In this document: positions 20,226 through 29,879 of the stretch, in pieces
Layout of the letters: each line of letters starts with the position of its first letter
How positions within the stretch are numbered: position 1 is the stretch's first letter
From: Zygnema cylindricum
Taxonomy: Eukaryota; Streptophyta; Zygnematophyceae; Zygnematales; Zygnemataceae
Direction of reading: 5' to 3'
Length of the DNA: 60,545 nucleotides
Assembly: GCA_037447655.1 (NCBI GenBank)
Contig: JBBHKE010001324.1
Coordinates: forward strand, 1 to 60,545
Position numbers and translations under genes: made by a program
Notes under the pieces: model-generated
What the model saw: the letters and a program-made list of their open reading frames with translations, nothing else
What the model was told of the DNA's origin: nothing
The model's database searches: none

Positions 20226-22031
20226 TCAAACATCAGTGTGAACTAGATCTAATACTTTCTCTCTCCTAAATGTGGTTGCCTTTGGAAATGGAAGTCTATG
20301 AATCTTCCCTTGGGCACATCCACTACAATCATCAAAGGTCTCATCATCTTCAAAAGTAATACCCTCCACTATTCCCTTTTTCTTCATTTTCTTTAATCTA
20401 TCTAGATGCACATGCCCCAACCTTTTATGCCAAAGCATCATCTCACTTGCACACGAGTAGAGAACACTTTTTTCATAGCAAAGAACAATTCTGAACATTC
20501 CTTGACTGCCCTTCTCAGCTATGAAATAAACCTCATTATCAAAGCTTGCTGTGAAGATTCCTTTCCTAGTTCCTGTTTCAAACTCCTTTTCATCTAGGAC
20601 AGCTGTTGAGACTAGGTTCTTGCTAAGTTGTGGAATGTAAAGAACGTCTGAGAGTGTTACAATTGAGGCCTTTCCATCAAGTAGAACCTTCAAGTCAACA
20701 GTTCCAACAAGACTTGAGGTTTCTACTCTACCATCTCCGTACTCTATCTCAACTGTTGGGATCTTTCTCAGTTTAGTGAACCACCGCTTATCTTTGCACA
20801 TATGCATTGAAGCCCCTGAGTCTATGATCCACCCATCCTCGGGTGGATCCCTCTTACCTCCGAAAGAACACTTTTGTCTCCGTGGAATATCGACATGCTT
20901 TTCAGTGTTTTTCGGATTAAGGAGAAGCTCCTCAAGCTCCTCTTCAGGTTCAGTTTTTTCTTCCACTTCCTCATCAAGAACTTGAGTCAGGAAAGCCTTT
21001 TTCTTTCCTCCGTCCTTTGAGGTTCCTTGACCATCTTTCAGTCGAAGATCTGCAAGTCTGACACAATCTGCCATGTAGTGTCCCGGTTTCTTGCATAAGT
21101 GACATAATCCTCCTCGAGAAGTTCCTCTCCCCTGTATATCAAATCTGCCACCTCCTTGTCCTCTTCCACCAAAGTTTCGATAGGGATCTTTCCCTCTCTC
21201 CTCATCACGCTTCCGCCAATCAGCTCCTCCAGACAATGCTTGAACACTTGTACTCCCTCTCCTAAGCTCTATGGTGCTTTCTTTCACTAAAATCATTCCC
21301 ACAGTGTCATCCCAATTCCAATTGCTATCTCCTATGTCCTGCAATCGGTTAATGATATTCTCATACTCTTCAGGTAGTTTCATCATTAATGTGTTCACTC
21401 TTTGTCTCTCAGACCATGAGTTACTTGCACTCTCTAACTCTCCAAACAATGCTCCTAAATCATTGCAATAATTATCCATACTTCCTCCCTTATAAGTATA
21501 AGCTGCAATCTTATTTTCTGCCAACTGTTGCTGCTGCAACGATCCACTCTTATATTTGTTAACTAGTGATATCCAAATCTGAGATGAAGATTTGACATGC
21601 ATAAGGGGAATGGCAATGCCTTTTGCTACACTTTTAAGAATTAAGAGCTTAGCAACCTTGTCTTTGTAGTTCCACTTTTCATACTCCGATCTTTCGGTCT
21701 GAACCCTTGTCGCCGTTTTTAGTGGTGCTGCTGCCGGTATCGCCTTCGGCAATGGTGTCACTTGAGTTGCAACTCCTCCTTTTTCTCCTTCCATGACAAT
21801 CTCCTCTCCTTCCTCATCTTCATCCTCGGTGATGGTGGCAGCTGTTCTACCAACTGTAGAGGCGGAGGTGCCAGAAAAACGTGTCCCTCCAAACCCAGGT
21901 GGAGGTGGGCATCGAATTTGTCCAGACACTATGCCCCATAGATGCTTCTCAAATAGTTCTCCCTCCATCATCATTTCCCAATAAAGAAAGTCTGATCCAT
22001 CAAATATGGGCACCCTAGAGGGTGGGCCCAT
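20226..22031 (-). CDS. Copia A2 Gag-protease-integrase N-terminus (601 codons)
   Basis: Starts at ATG 22031-22029, only four bases inside the internal region and within the primer site. Residues 1-20 (MGPPSRVPIFDG...) are conserved among the copia families here. Gag core about 110-270 (LMKLPEEYENIINRLQDIG); Gly/Arg-rich RNA-binding stretch about 280-308; zinc knuckle C310, C313, H318, C323; protease DSGAS 404-408; pre-integrase WHKRLGH 534-540 with C569 and C572; first integrase Asp D600. Ends at TGA where Trp is expected. The frame is well kept, so the protein could be made as a truncated Gag-protease. Confidence 0.93.
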   Translation of the reverse strand: MGPPSRVPIFDGSDFLYWEMMMEGELFEKHLWGIVSGQIRCPPPPGFGGTRFSGTSASTVGRTAATITEDEDEEGEEIVMEGEKGGVATQVTPLPKAIPAAAPLKTATRVQTERSEYEKWNYKDKVAKLLILKSVAKGIAIPLMHVKSSSQIWISLVNKYKSGSLQQQQLAENKIAAYTYKGGSMDNYCNDLGALFGELESASNSWSERQRVNTLMMKLPEEYENIINRLQDIGDSNWNWDDTVGMILVKESTIELRRGSTSVQALSGGADWRKRDEERGKDPYRNFGGRGQGGGRFDIQGRGTSRGGLCHLCKKPGHYMADCVRLADLRLKDGQGTSKDGGKKKAFLTQVLDEEVEEKTEPEEELEELLLNPKNTEKHVDIPRRQKCSFGGKRDPPEDGWIIDSGASMHMCKDKRWFTKLRKIPTVEIEYGDGRVETSSLVGTVDLKVLLDGKASIVTLSDVLYIPQLSKNLVSTAVLDEKEFETGTRKGIFTASFDNEVYFIAEKGSQGMFRIVLCYEKSVLYSCASEMMLWHKRLGHVHLDRLKKMKKKGIVEGITFEDDETFDDCSGCAQGKIHRLPFPKATTFRREKVLDLVHTDV

Positions 22032-22035
22032 AACC
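22021..22035 (-). promoter_or_regulatory. Primer-binding site of A2 (half-tRNA type) containing the gag ATG
   Basis: Coding strand GGTTATGGGCCCACC directly follows the 5' LTR. It is complementary to the anticodon stem and loop of eukaryotic initiator tRNA-Met, like Drosophila copia, rather than to the tRNA 3' end. The ATG at 22031-22029 pairs with the CAU anticodon. Confidence 0.85.
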
Positions 22036-22925
22036 TGAAATTATGTGGTCTCCATTGACCCACAGAATGAGCAGCCTATGTAAAGCCTCTAGGATAATAT
22101 TTGCCCCTTCTACTTTCCCGCTGAATAAGCGCCGCCCAGGCACACAAATATTCTGACCACACTTACCCTTGAGAGGACAAGACTCCCCTGAGTCAAACGC
22201 AAAAAGAATCACTGAATTTGCTCACCCGAGCAGTAAGTTATGGCTGGTCAAAGATGACCTTTATAGTTACAAGCTCTCTTAGAGAGAGAGGTACCTAAAT
22301 ATTACTAAGTCTCGGTCTGCCTACTCACGACAACCTACTATTAAACCCTAGTCCAATAGGAACACTATAAAGTACAAGAAGGTACAATGGGCGATGTACT
22401 TATTGTACAACTACTGTACGACAAGGTCTACAAGGTGACACCTGTCATATCGGAAGCCATGGTTCCTCCTCCCATCTTCTCCGGTATCAAATAATGTGGC
22501 GCCACGTGGCACCGCGTGACGCTATATCCGTATGCCGCCAAAAAGCTCACTTCGCGTGGCGGCTATAATGCCGGCCGTCCGATCAAAACATATTTTACAC
22601 GGTTCAGATTCGCGTACATGCAGAAATTGCTCCTTTTGGTTAGTCTGCTGTTAATTAGCTGTTTCGTTAATGTTTATATATTTATGAAACCCGTCACGTG
22701 TATCGTTTCGTAACGCCTTAATGGTTAAGGCGTTAGGCTATAAAGAATCTAGAGGTCACAGATTCAAACCTAGACCTAGGCATCATTTTAGCCAAAATAC
22801 CCTTAACTGCAAAAACTGCCACTGTCTAAATATGGCGGCAGCCATGGCGCGCCTTTGATCCTTACTCTCTTTCTGTAAAACAAAACTAAATAGGGAAGTG
22901 AACTATTAATTACCTCTTTTCAACA
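22036..22925 (-). repeat. 5' LTR of A2 (family A, 890 bp)
   Basis: Nearly identical to 16716-17605 (about 13 differences). Hairpin 22372-22408, tRNA-like block 22714-22775. Right target duplication follows at 22926-22930. Confidence 0.95.
22714..22775 (+). other. tRNA-like block in A2 5' LTR
   Basis: Same as 17394-17455 except that the B box reads GATTCAAACCT (22761-22771), one change that departs from the consensus. Confidence 0.6.
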
Positions 22926-22930
22926 CAATC

Positions 22931-23510
22931 AAATCATCGACATAAATTACAATAAAAATAACACCTTCCTCATCTTCAAAAACAAAGATTGAGTGATATG
23001 AGTTGATCCGGATATATCCTTGACCAGTTACAAACTCATCAAGCTTCTTATTCCACTGTCGGGGCGCTTGTTTCAAACCATAAAGAGATTTGATCAACCG
23101 GCATACTTACTCTCCTCTTCCTGCTTCACAAATCCTTCGGGTTGTCGCATGAAGATCTCCTCTTCCAATTCTCCATGCAAAAAGGTTGTCTTGATGTCCA
23201 TCTGGTGCACCTCCATGTCTTCTGCTGCTGCCAAACTGAGAGGTATGCGGCCGAAGGGAAATCTAACAAATGAGGCGGAGGTTTCCTCATAGTCAATTCC
23301 CTGCTTTTGTGTAAATCTCTTTGTCACTAATCGGGCCTTGTAGCGCTCAATTGTGTTTTCTAAGTTCAGTTTTAATTTAAAAATCCACTTACAACCGATT
23401 GGTTTTCGGTTAGGTGGACAATCCACCAGCTCCCAAGTATCGGCTGCCATAATTGAGGCCATCTCCTCATTGATGGTTGTCTTCCACCTGTTCCTTTTTG
23501 GACAACTCAT
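22931..23510 (-). pseudogene. Copia E reverse transcriptase, N-terminal and central part
   Basis: Continuation of E beyond A2: the IYVDD segment next to the insertion point, SLYGLKQAPRQW, then (23094-23510) [40 protein letters not shown] and CKWIFKLKLN. One frame change near 23095. Together with 15724-16715 it forms one RT-RNase H split by A2. Confidence 0.85.
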
Positions 23511-24780
23511 CGCCTCTCCATAAGTCTGGGGTTCATCTTGATGAGATAGTTTAGTTACCTTGTTATTAACCTGTTTTCCTTACAGCCTTTTTCTGCTTCT
23601 CCTTCCTCCCTCAAAATCTGTGGCCGAAATAGGCGGTTCTTGTGGGTTCTTTTGAACAATCTCGTCTTCTCCCATGTCCCTTGATTCAGAATCAATTTCC
23701 ACTACGTGTTCCGCTTCGGGAAGAGTTGTCACTGGAGTTTCCACAACCGAGTCCTTTTCGGTCTGATTTGTACCTTCAAGAATGTCGTCTTCTCTAAAAC
23801 CTAGATAGTTAGAAGCTCAAAGTCATCGGAATTTTCTGACTCAAATCTGATTTTTACTGACTTTGTATACTTGAAGGGATCCACACACTTTCCTTCATCC
23901 ATAACTACTAGATGCTTTACTAAGATTATATCTTCCTTTTTTAGATCGTAAACTCTATATCCTTTAACATCCTCATCATGTTCTAATAAATATCCTGGTT
24001 TTCCTTTAGGATCTAACTTCCAATTAGACCGATCTGTATCAAGACTGAATACTTGATTGCCAGAAACCTTTTAGTGAGATACGTCTAGTTTCTGGCCTGT
24101 CAATCTCTCATAAGGTGTCAAGCCTTTTACTGCTGAAGTGAGAACTCTATTTTTGAGGTAATTAGCACAGTTCATTGCTTCGACTCAAAACCTTTTTCCT
24201 ATCTTCTTATCTGACAACATACTCCAAGCACTATCACTTAGTGTTATATTTAATCTTTCACCATTCTGCTCAATCTACACCATTCTGCTCAAGATTTTTT
24301 GGAACTGTCTTTTGGTATTGCACTCCATCCTCTCTCAGAAAATCCTCAAACTTATTAGAGGTATACTCTCCCCCATTATCACTCCTCACTCTCTTAATAG
24401 AGGTTTCATGGAGTTTCTTACTCCATGCTTTATATTCCTTTAAAATCTATGGGGCCTTCGACTTATTTTTCAGAAAATGCACTCTACAATACCGAGACCA
24501 ATCGTCAGTGATTAGCATCATAAACCTCTTCCCCCCCCGGTGAAGGCACTTTGGTCCGTCCCCATATATCAGTGTATACTAAGTCTAAAACCCTTTCTCC
24601 TTTATAAATGACTTCCTTTGGGAAGGGTAACCTGTGTGCCTTACCTTAAGCACAACCACTTCAGTCACTTAGGTTTTCACTTTCCCCACACTAAATTCCT
24701 TCCAATATTCCCATCTTTTTCATCTCTTGTAACTTATCTAGATTCACATGCTCAAGCCTCTTATGCTACAACATTATATC
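23511..24780 (-). pseudogene. Copia E linker and integrase, heavily decayed
   Basis: Translated remnants on the minus strand match the copia linker (KHLVVMDEGK-like, near 23890-23930), the integrase SDNGGEYTS region (near 24370-24390), HTDIWG (near 24565) and the CSGCA zinc pair (near 24650), but frames change repeatedly and a local duplication (CACCATTCTGCTCAA, 24260-24290) interrupts the catalytic Glu region. No usable frame. Confidence 0.75.
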
Positions 24781-25400
24781 ATGAACACTAGCATAATAAA
24801 GTTTATTCTTTTCATTGCTTAAAATAAGCCTAAACATCCCTTGGCTTCCCTCTTCAACAGTGAAATATACTTCCTCTTCGAAACTAGCAGAAAAGACTCC
24901 TTTCTTAGTGCTAGTATCAAAACACTTATCATCTAATACAGATGTAGAGATGAGGTTTTTGTTCAGCTCCGGAATAAACAATACATCGTAGAATGTAACT
25001 ATAGATATCTTTCCTTCTACTAACACTTTCAAATCTACCGATCCTACAAAAGTAGTAGTGACTATCCTCTCATCCTCGTACTCTATCTCTACAGTGGGAT
25101 TATTTCTTATCTTAGTGAAAAGGTGTTTATCCTTACAGATGTGCATGGAGGCACCTAAATCTTCAATCCAACCTGCTTCACCTTTCAATCCACCGAAAGC
25201 ACATTTTTGACTTCGTAGAATTTTGACCTTGTTTTTCGCCTCCAACTCCTCATCCAATAAGAGCTCATCGTCCTCGTCTTTGGATTCGGCTTCATGTACC
25301 TATGTCACAAGGGTCTTTTTCTTTCCTCTCGGGGGTTCACCAGTCTGCCCCTACTTTAACCGAAGCTCGGTCAACTAAGTACACTCCGCCATAAAATGCT
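24766..25400 (-). pseudogene. Copia E protease and pre-integrase region
   Basis: The open frame 24766-25257 encodes the protease neighbourhood: the active site is altered (EDLGASMHICK instead of DSGASMHMC), followed by IPTVEIEYEDERIVTT, VTFYDVLFIPELNKNLIS and GSQGMFRL. Loss of the active-site Ser (DLG for DSG) would disable it. Upstream is an acidic stretch as in A1. Confidence 0.82.
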
Positions 25401-25880
25401 CGGTTTCTTACAAAAATGACACAAACCCTTAGGAGCCCTTGGTCAAGACTCGTCGGTCTGATTTTTTTGATCCCCCCCTCCATAGTTTCCGACCGGTTTT
25501 CTGGAATCCTTGTTCCTCTAATCGGTCCCAGCTACCAAGGCTTGCCCACTCTTTCCTCCCTTTCGGATCTTAATCGTATTCTTCCTAACGAGAATCATCC
25601 CTACCACTGAATTCCATACCCACCTTCAATCCAGCAAGTCCTGCACACGGCTTACTATCTTCTTGAACTCATGTGGTAACTTCATGAGCAAGCAATTAAC
25701 CTTTTCCTTTTCACTTTCTACTTTTCTAGCACTATCTAGTTCCATGAAAAGTTTAGCAAACTCATTGCAAAAATTCAACATCTTCTCCCCTTTGTATACG
25801 TACGCATTATTTTTTTGATCCGCCAAGTGCTCTTGCTGAATCGTACCACTTTGGTACATCTCTATGAGAGGCACCCAAAG
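25401..25880 (-). pseudogene. Copia E Gag C-terminal part with frameshifted zinc knuckle
   Basis: CHFCKKP is followed by the same one-base loss seen in A1, so the rest of the knuckle (HFMAEC) is in another frame. Further upstream LMKLPHEFKKIVSRVQDLLD and QKNNAYVYKGEKMLNFCNEF (25626-25874) match A1 Gag. The fragment stops at about 25880, where a low-complexity GCTGCGCTG-type stretch starts. Confidence 0.8.
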
Positions 25881-26189
25881 ATCGGATGTGTTGTTTTGGA
25901 AACCTTGAGTCCTCTCTATATCTTGTTGCTATATTGCCATGCTGCCCTAAGTCTGACATCGCAGCTAGAAACCTTGAGCACTCTACACTTGTTGTTGTGT
26001 TGCTATGCTGCGCTGATCTGACATCGCAGCTGCGCTGCTCTAATATTACAGTTGCGCTGACAGATCATAACTGTCATAGCAGTCATAGCAGTCACAGCAG
26101 AGTCATAGCAGCTATAGCAGTCTGCCCAAGAAAGGTGTTTTGAATATTAGTCAGTTTGTGTGAAGATAAATTGACGCGGACATGATTTA
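25881..26189. repeat. Low-complexity GCAGCT/CATAGCAGT repeat at the E truncation point
   Basis: Imperfect copies of TGACATCGCAGCTGCGCTGCT (part) and an (AGCAGTCAT)n-like run around 26075-26120. Related GCAGCGTAGCAAC strings occur at 12405-12520, 30515-30550, 30925-31100 and 31380-31760. No gene. Confidence 0.65.
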
Positions 26190-26530
26190 ATGAGTATGTA
26201 ACTTCAAATGGAATACACATATTCGATGCACTTCAAGCACATGTGTTGGTCCGTGAGGAAGTTAAGTCTGGTTGTTCCAAAAGAAGTAGTACAGTTTCAA
26301 TTGAAGACCGAAGGTACACGGGGAGGTTCATCTTCACTGAAGAAAGAATACACGGACGGCGAACAGAGTCCGCCGTTATTTTTAGAAGAGAACTCTTGAC
26401 TGCGCCATCATTTCAGTAGACGAACTTTGACCGCGCACTTTTTCATTTTAGCGGTTGTTTGCTACTTGATCGTTGTAAATATTTTATGTACGCTTGACGG
26501 TGGGGTTTTTGTTTAATGAAGATTACTATA
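26190..26530 (+). repeat. LTR fragment resembling family C, plus orientation
   Basis: Matches the reverse complement of the C LTR: an ACGGGGAGGTTCATCTTC-like stretch, the GGACGGCGAACAGAGTCCGCC inverted pair (in part) and GTAAATATTTTATGTACG. Truncated at both ends, no coding content. Confidence 0.55.
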
Positions 26531-27350
26531 CCATTCGACCATGGTAATTATGGTACATCGTGTTCAGTTGTAGGCTCACTTGTATATGTAGGACGTTGTC
26601 ATGCCGCATCGTGTCGGCTGCTCGCGCGCACGTTATCATGCACGCACGCGCGGTATTTTGTCTGCACGCGCAGTTTAAGGCACGCGCGCGCGGTTTAATG
26701 CATGCACGCTTGGTTTTATGCATGCACGCACGATTTTGGCAGGCGCGCATAATTTTCGTTCGCACTTGCAATTTAATTCCAATTCATATTTTCAGTTTTT
26801 TGTTGAAAGGTACTAATTTCGTGCGATATGTTTTATTTTGTGCGTAGGTACACGATTTTCAAAGTTGGATGCGAAACATCGTTTGGGCGACGTGACGCGA
26901 TTTCGAGTATTTTGTGCTAGACCTTTTATTTCGTGCGGTATGCTTTGATTCGTGCGTATGCACGCGATTTCGAAGTATGTACGCGGAGTATCATTTGGAG
27001 GCGCATTGCGATTTCCGAGCGACGCTTCGATACACTATCTATTTATTTAAGCCGCAAACCCATGTAGGTTCGCGCGCACATGTAGTTAGGGAGGGTTTTC
27101 ACCCTCGGACAGTGGATTTTGTCAAGCGTACGGCATACGATGTTGGCCGACTATTGGCCAACATCCTTAGTAGTTTCATGCATGTAAAGTAGATTAGACG
27201 TAGGCTAATTTTGCTTAGGCCTAGCGTAGCTCTTACTTAGCCTAATTCTCAGACTTAGAGAATTTAGCTCTTGGACAAGAGTTTTCTCTTGGCAGCGGAG
27301 CTTTTCTCTTGCTCTCTCTCTCACCGATTGCCCACGTGTCTTTCTTCTCC
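26531..27350. repeat. CpG-rich imperfect repeat and flanking unassigned DNA
   Basis: At 26628-26760 units of about 19-24 bp (ATGCACGCACGCGCGG and variants) repeat five or six times, with alternating CG/CA steps. Similar GTGCGTATGCACGCGAT strings recur to 26990. A 9-bp perfect inverted repeat ATGTTGGCC-GACTATT-GGCCAACAT sits near 27139-27163. Short frames across it look like chance products. Confidence 0.6.
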
Positions 27351-28833
27351 TTGCTAGCTAGCTATAGAGGCTAGATAGGTTAAGAATATTTCTCCTGTTT
27401 TTTCTGCCCACGTTTTTAATCCACACGGCCTAAGGCCACGTCCGGAAGGTTTCCCTCCAAACTTGGTCTTTTGGTGGAAGTGTGGAATTAGAGATCGTGG
27501 GGGAGCACATTTGTACCTTGCCATGCCTTCCTCGGGCAGTTTGACGGTTTGGTTGTGTGTTTGTGTCTTGTTTGTATTTCGGTTGGCTTGAAAGGAGTGT
27601 ATTTTTGATCGGATTTGGATTTTCCCTTGTTCCGCTTGGAATATTTCTTGCTTTGCTGTCGTAACGCGATAAATCTTGTAGAGAATGTGATAAAGACCAG
27701 AGAGCCTAGTGGCTACCTCTTGGCTTAGCATTCTTGTCCAAAAGCTGCACTTTTCAAGATCACATTTTCTCAAAGTCTATTTAAAAAAAAAAAATTATAA
27801 ATTATTAAAAATAAAAATTTTATTTCATAAAAAAATATTACCTTTCATTTCCAGTTTTTATTCTTGTTTTTGTCTTTCTATTTTCCTGCCTATATACCTT
27901 TCATTTTCAGTTTTACTTCTCATTTTTGTGTTATAAAATAAATCTAAAGAAAAAAAAAATAATAAATAAAAATTACATTATTTTCAATATAAAATCCACC
28001 ACTTTTCATTTCTATATTTTCTTCCACCTATTTTTTGATTTGGTTTTTTTCTCCTTGTTTTCCCTTTCTACAAGTTTTATTCTACCTTCTCTCTATTTTT
28101 GCTTTCGCTTTCAGTTTTGCATTGGGAAAATATATTATAAAAATTATTTAATTTATAAATTTTATTTTATAAAAAATTAAAAACATTTTGTTTTGGTTTT
28201 TTGATTTCTTCTTTCTTGCTTTTAATTCTTGTCTTCTATCTTGCTTCCACTCTATTTCTGGTCTGCGGATTTAGGTCTGATTTTGTGTCAGATTTTTAGG
28301 GTTAATCTGCGGAATTAGGGTTTGGCCGCAGATTTAGGGTTTGGGCGGATTTAGGGTTAACCCTAGGTCAGCATATTACCATCCCTTGGTCGCAGATTTC
28401 TGATTTTTGCAGCGTGGTATTAGGGTTTGGGAAAAATATTTCTTATCTTTCTTTCCTTTAGTGCAACTTCCTTTGCTGGCTAGTTGATGTTTGGTTTGTG
28501 GTGGATTTGATATTCTCTTTCTTTATCCTTTGCCAAGTTTAGTCATTCATAAAACCTAGCAAAGTAGAAATATATATTCATATATATTAGATTTGCACGA
28601 ATTATAACATATAATGATCATTGCTTTATAGTTGGGTATAGCGTGGCATAGCGCTGATACGCATACCCTAGCAGGATACTAATTGCTTCGGTGTTTAGTG
28701 GTGGTCCTGGGCACGATTATTCGGAATCGGAGCGGGTTCGATTCCAGGGAGCTCTGCAAAATCCGACTTGCCTTGACCAAGTCCGGTTCACTTTTAGTAC
28801 TCACCAGAGTATTAAAGGTGTTTGTAAGTATCA
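27351..28833. other. Unassigned region: AT-rich stretch, telomere-like motifs, B-box-like site
   Basis: A minus-strand 139-codon frame (27354-27773) matches nothing I know. 27778-28200 is very A+T-rich. 28260-28370 contains repeated CTGCGG-ATTTAGGGTTT units. 28725-28740 contains GGGTTCGATTCCAG, a perfect B-box sequence, but no convincing cloverleaf. The right edge is LTR L5. It may include an unrecognised LTR or SINE. Confidence 0.4.
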
Positions 28834-29879
28834 TGAAACTCTGAGACCTCCATAAGTCCTCAGAGTGGACAGCTTCCAAAAAGCCTCTAGGATAACTCTG
28901 ACCCCTTTGTGTTTCAGCAAAAACAATTGCCACCTTGGCAGACAAAAACACTGACCACCTGCACCCCTGTGAAGGCAAGACTCCCTTGAGTCGATAGCAA
29001 AAAGAATCTCTGAATTTGCTCCCTGAGCAGTAAGTTATGGAGGGTCAAAGTTGACCTTTTGTACAGAAGCTCTCTGGGAAAGAGGGTCCTGTCTCCTAAT
29101 TTTTCTAAGTCCTATCTCTCTCAAAGACTGTTTCTACTGATGTACTAAACTAATCAGATTACAGTTCCGTACGCAAAAGTACAACTGCCGGTGTACTTTA
29201 TGTACGGACATTGGCCTAAATGTCGACACATGTCATATCCGGATGGTGCCGTAATCTCTGGAGATACCACGATCCAATGTAATTTCGCCACGTGTCATCC
29301 GATGTGGCGATGGCCACAAACCGCCGAAATCTTCTTCCGCGATCTCGGTGCTAATTCCGGACGTCCGATTAAACTCGAATTTAATCGTAGCCGTAATAAA
29401 TACATGCGCGGTATTCGTTTCACTAAAGAAATAAATGCGCGGTATTGATTTCTTGTCCGTATCGTAATCCGTACTTTATACATTACCGGATCTATGTCTT
29501 TCGTAAATAGTTTCAGTTAATTGAATAATCCTACGTGTTAATGTTTAATAAAATGTCAAACCTTATATTACGTAACACTAGTTCTAGACTTAACGGCTAA
29601 GGTTACCGGCTACTTGCTGTCTGCCGGCCGGTAGGTACCAGGATAAAATCCTGTGGCCGGCACAACCTTTTAGTAAAAAAATCCCTAACTAATATAAATT
29701 TTCCCGTAAACCTCTGGATAGCCTAGGTAGCCATGGCTCTAGCTCCCTCTCCAATTTCTCAGTGACTGCGACAAGTTTGAGAGTTTGGAGAGAGGAGTTA
29801 GAGGTAGACTGCCTCGGCTTCTTTCTATATTTCTATTTAGACCTATAAAATACTTAAAAATGAGCCATTAATTTTTACA
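28834..29879 (-). repeat. 3' LTR of L5 (family A, 1046 bp)
   Basis: Starts TGAAACTCTGAGACC, ends AATTTTTACA. Hairpin 29169-29205, tRNA-like block 29587-29655. Confidence 0.88.
29587..29655 (+). other. tRNA-like block in LTR L5
   Basis: A-box-like CTTAACGGCTAAGGTTACC and B-box-like GGATAAAATCC (29641-29651); paired GCCGGCCGG near 29622 may form a variable or anticodon stem. Confidence 0.5.

Larger units (their letters stand above)
16716..22925 (-). mobile_element. Copia element A2, complete with both LTRs
   Basis: Two 890-bp LTRs (16716-17605 and 22036-22925) differ at about 13 positions by eye and have no length difference. The target duplication CAATC is at 16711-16715 and 22926-22930. A single register of about 1,471 codons spans gag, protease, integrase, RT and RNase H (22031 down to 17619), with four stops and no frameshift seen. 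Primer site 22035-22021, polypurine tract 17606-17615. The youngest and best preserved element here. Confidence 0.96.
14883..25880 (-). mobile_element. Copia element E (split by A2), 5' end lost
   Basis: Minus-strand element: partial 3' LTR 14883-15723, then RNase H and RT to 16715, the nested A2 element, and continuation at 22931 through RT, integrase, protease and Gag to about 25880. Sequence on both sides of A2 joins in register at the 5-bp duplication CAATC, around the RT catalytic region. The 5' LTR and gag N-terminus are missing. It is much more decayed than A2. Confidence 0.85.

Noticed and set aside
18001-22000. Plus-strand frames opposite the A2 gag-pol as antisense genes
   Set aside because: They mirror the coding frame of A2, have no domains, and similar shadows occur opposite every other pol region.
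27354-27773. A 139-codon minus-strand frame as a host gene
   Set aside because: No recognisable domain, odd composition (Lys, Thr, Pro-rich without pattern), and it sits in LTR-like debris. Length alone is compatible with chance.
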